In this document: piece by piece, positions 21,888 to 23,835 of the stretch | Numbering within the stretch: position 1 is the stretch's first letter | Layout of the letters: the number at the start of each line of letters is the position of its first letter | IMG/VR virus record: IMGVR_UViG_3300045999_009983 | Span: 1-23,835 of that record | Origin: a virus | DNA: 23,835 bases | Reading direction: 5' to 3' (one strand) | Position numbers and translations under genes: made by a program | Notes under the pieces: model-generated | The model's database searches: none | What the model was told of the DNA's origin: nothing | What the model saw: the letters and a program-made list of their open reading frames with translations, nothing else

Positions 21888-22145
21888 ATGCCAAAATATG
21901 AATGTCCATCTTGTGAAGAAGGGGAGACTTACGTCGCGCAGACTCTTCGGTTTTACAAAAGGGGAAGCAGGCTAGAAAGAAGGCGCAAGTGTAAGAATTG
22001 TGGTTTTGTTTTTAATACATATGAAGTCACAGATGTTGCCTGGTCTAGAAAACAAAGCCGGACCGCGAAGGCCCGGCGAGAAAAGGAGGTTGATTGCTTC
22101 CTGGAATCACAGAAACGGGCCACCAGCAGGACTAGGCCGGCTTAA
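21888..22145 (+). CDS. Stand-alone NrdR-like zinc-ribbon protein
   Basis: 85 residues from ATG 21888, chosen over an in-frame GTG/ATG-less extension to 21825 that would overlap the 35-residue gene. Two Cys pairs, C6/C9 (CPSC) and C35/C38 (CKNC), flank a 25-residue strand-loop, and LERRRKCKNCGFVFNTYEV is very close to the second half of the NrdR zinc ribbon, where 'RRRREC..C..RFTTYE' is diagnostic. NrdR is a repressor of ribonucleotide reductase genes that also has an ATP cone. Here the ATP cone is missing and is replaced by a basic, Lys/Arg-rich tail (RTAKARREKE). It is probably a small DNA- or RNA-binding regulator. It ends in a 4-nt overlap with a gene on the other strand. Confidence 0.7.
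   Translation: MPKYECPSCEEGETYVAQTLRFYKRGSRLERRRKCKNCGFVFNTYEVTDVAWSRKQSRTAKARREKEVDCFLESQKRATSRTRPA
22049..22077 (-). terminator. Intrinsic terminator of the leftward operon, antisense inside the zinc-ribbon gene
   Basis: On the minus strand GCCGGGCC-TTCGC-GGTCCGGC (22077 down to 22057) forms an 8-bp stem (one G-U pair) with a 5-nt loop, followed by TTTGTTTT (22056-22049). It lies about 65 nt after the last leftward stop (22142). On the plus strand the stem has an A-C mismatch and no T-tail, so it acts leftward. Confidence 0.8.
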
Positions 22146-22378
22146 GGCAGCCAGTCCGCTTCCTGGGGAGGTTTGGGTGGCTTAGAGATGTCAACGAGTC
22201 GGCCGCCATAGGGCTGGGGGCGCCGTGGATCTGCGGAACCACGGGGCTGGGAGAGCCTTTGCTGCTGAGCCTGGTTGACGCGGTGGTTCCAGGCCGCTAC
22301 GGCCCACAGCAGGGCCGTAGCGGCTGATCCAACTAGGGCGCCACATGCAGCGCCGTGGAGCCAGATGGCAAGAGTCAT
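22142..22378 (-). CDS. 78-residue membrane protein, last gene of leftward operon
   Basis: One long hydrophobic N-terminal helix (LHGAACGALVGSAATALLWA, about residues 7-26) followed by a polar, Gln/Arg/Pro-rich cytosolic-type tail (QAQQQRLSQPRG and DISKPPKPPQEADW). ATG 22378-22376 overlaps the upstream stop by ATGA, and its own stop at 22142-22144 overlaps the convergent zinc-ribbon stop. Not recognised. A hydrophobic helix with a Gly/Ala-rich face could be holin-like, yet the position in an SSB operon argues for an early or DNA-metabolism function. Confidence 0.65.
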   Translation of the reverse strand: MTLAIWLHGAACGALVGSAATALLWAVAAWNHRVNQAQQQRLSQPRGSADPRRPQPYGGRLVDISKPPKPPQEADWLP

Positions 22379-22752
22379 GATGCGCGTCTACGGAAAGGTC
22401 TGTCAGCTGGCAATCGCTCTGCTTTGCTGGGCTGAGGCAGGGTTTCCAGCTGCAAAAGTTCAGAATTTGTTATTTCAATTAAGCCAGCGCGACTGGCTAT
22501 GCGCTGCTGGACCCGCAAGGGAGTGGCATTCAGAACGCCTTCGAGCGTGATCAGGCTCCTGGAGGGCTCGACACGGGCATGGCTCACGGGTGCCTCCGCC
22601 GGTGGCTGCGCTGGCCTCCACCCCGCTAGGGCCAGAGCCAGGCCAGCCAGGGGGATCAGGAAATCCCTGGTGATGGTCAGCACAGCCCAGCCGATGGCCA
22701 GGCAGGAGACGAGAACGCAGTTTTCTGCGCTGATGGTGGTGGTGGTGTTCAT
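22375..22752 (-). CDS. 125-residue protein with two predicted transmembrane helices
   Basis: Start ATG 22752-22750 (MNTTTTISAEN) rather than an upstream ATG at 22782, because it forms ATGA with the preceding stop. Two hydrophobic segments lie at about 12-28 (CVLVSCLAIGWAVLTIT) and 31-45 (FLIPLAGLALALAGW), then a polar tail with helical SRSLITLEGVLNATPLRVQQ and an Arg-rich end (PFRRRAS). The function is not recognised. It is the largest of the small genes downstream of SSB, and with the next gene forms a pair of membrane proteins. Confidence 0.6.
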   Translation of the reverse strand: MNTTTTISAENCVLVSCLAIGWAVLTITRDFLIPLAGLALALAGWRPAQPPAEAPVSHARVEPSRSLITLEGVLNATPLRVQQRIASRAGLIEITNSELLQLETLPQPSKAERLPADRPFRRRAS

Positions 22753-22946
22753 GGTGTTGGGTCGATGTTTGCCGCTCTCCACGCGGCATTAAGTTCTTGC
22801 CGTATGCGCACTGGGCCGACGGCATTCATCCATCGCAGAGCCACTTCGAGGTGAGCCGCGGCAATGGCAGCATCCACGTTTCCAATGTTGTCAGACCGCT
22901 CAATGGCGGCATCGCTGGCGCTGATCATCTGCTGCCAGAGGTTCAT
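22749..22946 (-). CDS. 65-residue helical protein of the SSB operon
   Basis: ATG 22946-22944 overlaps the upstream stop (ATGA), and a GAGGG a few nt upstream provides a ribosome binding site. This favours it over an upstream ATG at 22973. The product is mainly helix, NLWQQMISASDAAIERSDNI then IAAAHLEVALRWMNAVGP, with no cysteine, metal motif or membrane segment. Not recognised. Coupled both upstream and downstream. Confidence 0.6.
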   Translation of the reverse strand: MNLWQQMISASDAAIERSDNIGNVDAAIAAAHLEVALRWMNAVGPVRIRQELNAAWRAANIDPTP

Positions 22947-23206
22947 GCCACCCTCGCCACGGAGGTGACCCATCCGCTGGGCAGCGCGGCGAGGAGCCTC
23001 TGGCGGGCCATTGCCACGTCTAGGCTTGCCGAGGTCCAGGCGCTGCCTTGTTCGCCCAAAGTTAGGCCAGGCAGGAACAGCGGCTCACCTGTGCCGGGAT
23101 AGGTCAGGTCGGCAGCAATCTCGGCCCTGGTGGCCCTGCGGCGCTGGTGAGTGGCAGAGGGGAGGCAGACCCACTGGCTGCCCCTTAAAAGTCCGTAGAG
23201 TTTCAT
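22943..23206 (-). CDS. 87-residue protein of the SSB operon
   Basis: ATG 23206-23204 overlaps the preceding stop (ATGA). The sequence starts MKLYGLLRGSQWVCLPSATH, has a basic patch QRRRATRAEIAADL, a beta/turn GTGEPLFLPGLTLGEQG, and a helical C-terminus SLDVAMARQRLLAALPSG. No recognised domain. It may be a nucleic-acid-associated factor given the basic patch and SSB neighbour, but this is a guess. Confidence 0.6.
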   Translation of the reverse strand: MKLYGLLRGSQWVCLPSATHQRRRATRAEIAADLTYPGTGEPLFLPGLTLGEQGSAWTSASLDVAMARQRLLAALPSGWVTSVARVA

Positions 23207-23484
23207 AGATCAATAAAGTCTTCGATTAGTTTGCTTAAAAGTTTGTAGGTAGGAGATTTATCTTCGAATTGCTCTCGTCTGGACTTGGCGATTTCAATGG
23301 CTTTATGCTTCATCGCAAAGCCGCCATCTATTATGCCTTGCTCGCGGATGGCTGGCGTGCACCCCTCCGCGAGCTGCTTGATGTCAGCCTCTTGCTGATC
23401 TAAATCAATGATTTTTTGCCTGATTAGTTCAGACAACCTGTCACCAGCCTGGCGCCAGTTTTCAAACTCTTGGGTGAGATCCAT
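23203..23484 (-). CDS. 93-residue coiled-coil protein downstream of SSB
   Basis: The start ATG (23484-23482) shares its first base with the SSB stop (TGATG). It has helices MDLTQEFENWRQAGDRLSEL and RQKIIDLDQQEADIKQLAEG, a short Cys-containing turn, and a C-terminal helix SPTYKLLSKLIEDFIDL. The charged heptad pattern suggests a dimer. Not recognised as a known replication partner. The translational coupling makes co-expression with SSB almost certain, and physical interaction is possible. Confidence 0.65.
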   Translation of the reverse strand: MDLTQEFENWRQAGDRLSELIRQKIIDLDQQEADIKQLAEGCTPAIREQGIIDGGFAMKHKAIEIAKSRREQFEDKSPTYKLLSKLIEDFIDL

Positions 23485-23835
23485 CAGAATGGAATCTCCT
23501 CGTCAGCGGCTGGCTCGGGGTTGCTGTCGTTGTCGCGTTTGCTGCCTAGCAGATCGAGACGATCAACCCGAATCACGATTTTACTGCGCTCCTCCCCCGT
23601 AGTGCGATCCGTCCAGGCCTGACTGCCAACCGAGCCAGTGATGCCTAGCAGCGATCCCTTGCGGACGTAGTCCGCTGCTACCTGAGCTTGCTTGCCCCAG
23701 GCTTCTAGGTTGAACCAATCCGGCTTGTCATCGCGGCTGCGACGGTTTACGGCCAGCGTGAGATTGGCCACCACGCTGCCAGACTCGAAGTAACGCATTT
23801 CAGGGTTGCGTCCAGCGCGGCCCACCAGGGCGCCT
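23484..23835 (-). CDS. ssb: Single-stranded DNA-binding protein, 5' end outside the window
   Basis: OB-fold protein that coats single-stranded DNA in replication and recombination. The frame is open to the window edge, and the first visible codons read GALVGRAGRNPEMRY, so the start lies just outside, probably within about 10 codons. The apparent start near 23825 is a GTG that codes for the Val of the conserved 'LVGRAGR' strand. The signature RYFESGSVVANLTLAV and the WGKQAQVAADYVRKG helix are typical of SSB. The last residues, DEEIPF, are the conserved acidic tip that binds partner proteins. About 117 residues are visible. I find it most like cyanobacterial SSB, which points to the host or to a gene picked up from one. 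It leads the leftward operon. Confidence 0.93.
   Translation of the reverse strand, partial: GALVGRAGRNPEMRYFESGSVVANLTLAVNRRSRDDKPDWFNLEAWGKQAQVAADYVRKGSLLGITGSVGSQAWTDRTTGEERSKIVIRVDRLDLLGSKRDNDSNPEPAADEEIPF

Noticed and set aside
22275-23208. Plus-strand ORFs at 22275-22550, 22499-22792, 22797-23102 and 23011-23208
   Set aside because: They are antisense to the leftward string whose five stop/start overlaps show the real coding strand; products are low-complexity.
1-23835. CRISPR array, tRNA, rRNA, insertion sequence or attachment site
   Set aside because: No regularly spaced repeats, cloverleaf, transposase or duplicated att-like sequence was noticed in reading by eye; a tRNA or repeat search tool would be needed to exclude weak cases.

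Overview
The window reads as the late (structural) half of a tailed dsDNA bacteriophage or prophage with long-tailed, siphovirus-like organisation. It holds a tightly packed rightward operon (1-21731), a two-gene rightward cassette (21776-22145) and a convergent leftward operon (22142-23835) that begins, beyond the right edge, with a single-stranded DNA-binding protein (SSB). The host is most likely a cyanobacterium of the Synechococcus/Cyanobium type. This is inferred from the SSB, which I recognise as cyanobacterial in character (motifs RDDKPDWFNLEAWGKQ and AADYVRKGSLLGI), with weak support from two exact HIP1 octamers (GCGATCGC). No integrase, repressor, endolysin, tRNA or rRNA is visible, so lytic versus temperate lifestyle cannot be decided.

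Layout. (1) Head module, 1-7350: a short ORF in the small-terminase position, GpA-type large terminase, gpW-like head-tail joiner, lambda-B-type portal, S49 protease with a C-terminal scaffold-like region, a DUF2190-like capsid cement protein, major capsid protein, and two small head-completion candidates. (2) Adhesin and accessory block, 7354-11930: a 686-residue tail fibre, two unrecognised or conserved small virion proteins, a lectin-like protein, a 56-residue Trp-repeat protein, and two small membrane proteins resembling a holin accessory pair. (3) Tail module, 11930-21731: tail terminator, a 54-residue Pro/Cys-rich ORF, tail tube, G/GT tail assembly chaperones joined by a programmed -1 frameshift, tape measure, a distal tail protein, a J-like hub, a LysM-like peptide, a LamG-fused tail-tip protein and two more tail-tip proteins. 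(4) A candidate sigma70 promoter with a palindrome (21724-21765), driving a 35-residue membrane protein and a stand-alone NrdR-like zinc ribbon. (5) A leftward operon: SSB and five small genes with 1-4 nt overlaps, ending at a strong intrinsic terminator that lies antisense inside the zinc-ribbon gene.

How it works together: terminase, portal, protease and capsid genes build and fill the head. The G/GT chaperones load the tape measure while tube subunits polymerise, and the terminator caps the tail. Hub, distal proteins and at least three adhesins form the host-binding tip. Most junctions are ATGA, TAATG or TGATG overlaps, implying one polycistronic, translationally coupled late transcript.

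The most striking signal is at 13888-13949: an A AAA AAC slippery heptamer in exactly the right frame, then 7 nt later a perfectly paired H-type pseudoknot (7 bp + 8 bp stems) ending 2 nt before the zero-frame stop.
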